A stretch of DNA of 64,000 bases. It comes from Calothrix sp. NIES-4105 (GTDB taxonomy: Bacteria; Cyanobacteriota; Cyanobacteriia; Cyanobacteriales; Nostocaceae). The stretch lies in assembly GCF_002368415.1 (NCBI RefSeq), contig NZ_AP018290.1:10829121-10893120 (forward strand). Reading direction: 5' to 3'. Below, piece after piece: positions 63,493 to 64,000 of the stretch. The translations under genes were made by a program, and so were the position numbers. The notes beneath the pieces were generated by a model, which was not told the DNA's origin, did no database searches, and worked only from the letters and a program-made list of their open reading frames with translations. The stretch's first letter is position 1. Each line of letters opens with the position of its first letter.

Positions 63493-64000
63493 GTGGCATT
63501 ACCTCTACTAGATTACGCACCAAAGAGCCAAAACCAGCGTGTTGAAGGCTACGAGGTAGGAAATGACGATAAGCCCAGAGTATTCTCGACTGATAACTTG
63601 TTATCTTCGAGTGACATGGATAATCTGATTGAAGCAGCTTACCGTCAAATGTTCTTCCATGCATTTGCAGCTGACCGCGAAAGATACCTCGAATCTCAAC
63701 TTCGCAACGGACAGATTACCGTGCGCGACTTTATTCGTGGACTAGTACTTTCAGATAGATATAGAAGAAGCTTCTACGACCTCAATAGCAATTACCGCTT
63801 TGTTGAACAAACTGTACAGCGTGTACTTGGACGCGATGTATATAACGAACGCGAAAAAATTGCTTGGTCAATTGTAGTTGCAACAAAAGGTATTCGCGGC
63901 TTTGTTGACCAACTGCTTGATAGCGAAGAATATTTAGATAACTTTGGCTATTCGACAGTTCCTTTCCAACGTCGTCGTAACTTGCCTGGACGTGCAGAAG
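63493..64000 (+). CDS. cpcG: Rod-core linker CpcG, N-terminal part (runs off the right edge)
   Basis: The GTG start at 63493 has GGAG 7 bases before it. It opens [21 protein letters not shown] and continues through [36 protein letters not shown] and [15 protein letters not shown]. About 170 residues are present; the C-terminus, which decides between soluble CpcG and membrane CpcL, lies outside the window. It is a tandem paralogue of the upstream cpcL. Confidence 0.95.
   Translation, partial: MALPLLDYAPKSQNQRVEGYEVGNDDKPRVFSTDNLLSSSDMDNLIEAAYRQMFFHAFAADRERYLESQLRNGQITVRDFIRGLVLSDRYRRSFYDLNSNYRFVEQTVQRVLGRDVYNEREKIAWSIVVATKGIRGFVDQLLDSEEYLDNFGYSTVPFQRRRNLPGRAE

Noticed and set aside
63203..63664. 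Frames around the start of cpcG on either strand
   Set aside because: One lies in the inverted-repeat element, the other is antisense to cpcG; the linker sequence from GTG 63493 is unmistakable.

Overview
The window is chromosomal DNA of a filamentous, probably heterocyst-type (Nostocales) cyanobacterium. The evidence is petN, nblA, crtR, rod-core linkers of the CpcG/CpcL type, a CpcS/CpeS-type bilin lyase, rpoZ of the short cyanobacterial form, DUF1818/DUF2232/DUF3086/DUF3119/DUF1822 proteins, a Ser/Thr-kinase/AAA/GAF/histidine-kinase hybrid of the HstK type, and many cyanobacterial dispersed hairpin repeats. The DNA is AT-rich and dotted with the palindrome GGCGCC (about 85 copies counted by eye), while the classic cyanobacterial HIP1 octamer GCGATCGC was seen only once.

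Layout. 1-3.4 kb: the start of an Ldh-family oxidoreductase (runs off the left edge), a VanW protein, 5-formyl-THF cyclo-ligase with a 3-copy 65-bp repeat over its 3' end, a sugar ABC permease and a sugar transferase. 3.6-7.8 kb: a 1370-aa Hsp70/actin-like protein with a long low-complexity N-terminal half. 8.4-11.3 kb: a Crp/Fnr regulator, DUF2232 membrane protein and CobT-like enzyme (last two overlapping), then a small coiled-coil protein. 11.6-14.4 kb: dispersed repeats, a TpsB/ShlB outer-membrane transporter and a MazF-type toxin pair. 14.5-16 kb: tRNA-Pro(GGG), DUF1818, a secreted protein and rpoZ. 16-24.6 kb: fasciclin, S9 peptidase, a minus-strand envelope/lipid block (MlaE permease, DUF3119, DUF3086, PlsY), SppA and AroH. 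24.6-29 kb: a broken GST gene, several repeat elements, CrtR and pyruvate kinase. 29-41.5 kb: two signalling kinases, two glycosyltransferases, a CAP-domain surface protein, PsiE and a VOC protein. 41.5-46.9 kb: paired palindromes, a DUF2079 membrane protein, petN with a small membrane-protein partner, a HicB with a destroyed HicA, and ClpB.

47.4-59.8 kb is an accessory 'conflict' island. It holds a Pepco-domain protein with a caspase-FGE protein; a 2.8-kb segment bounded by two 32-bp direct repeats and carrying an unrecognised gene pair, VapBC and a truncated MNT fragment; HigBA; and a three-gene set of sigma-like protein, DUF1822 protein and a 1481-aa CHAT protease-STAND NTPase-14xWD40 protein. 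Two caspase-clan (C14/CHAT) proteases thus lie within 12 kb. This is the most interesting part of the window. My working idea is that the STAND/WD40 protein senses a signal and its CHAT protease acts on a partner, possibly DUF1822, that controls the sigma-like protein.

60-64 kb returns to photosynthetic core functions: nblA (with a candidate NtcA site), a CpcS/CpeS lyase, an HExxH protein, CpcL (rod linker with a C-terminal membrane helix) and the 5' part of a soluble CpcG that runs off the right edge. All family names rest on reading the sequence; no database search was run.
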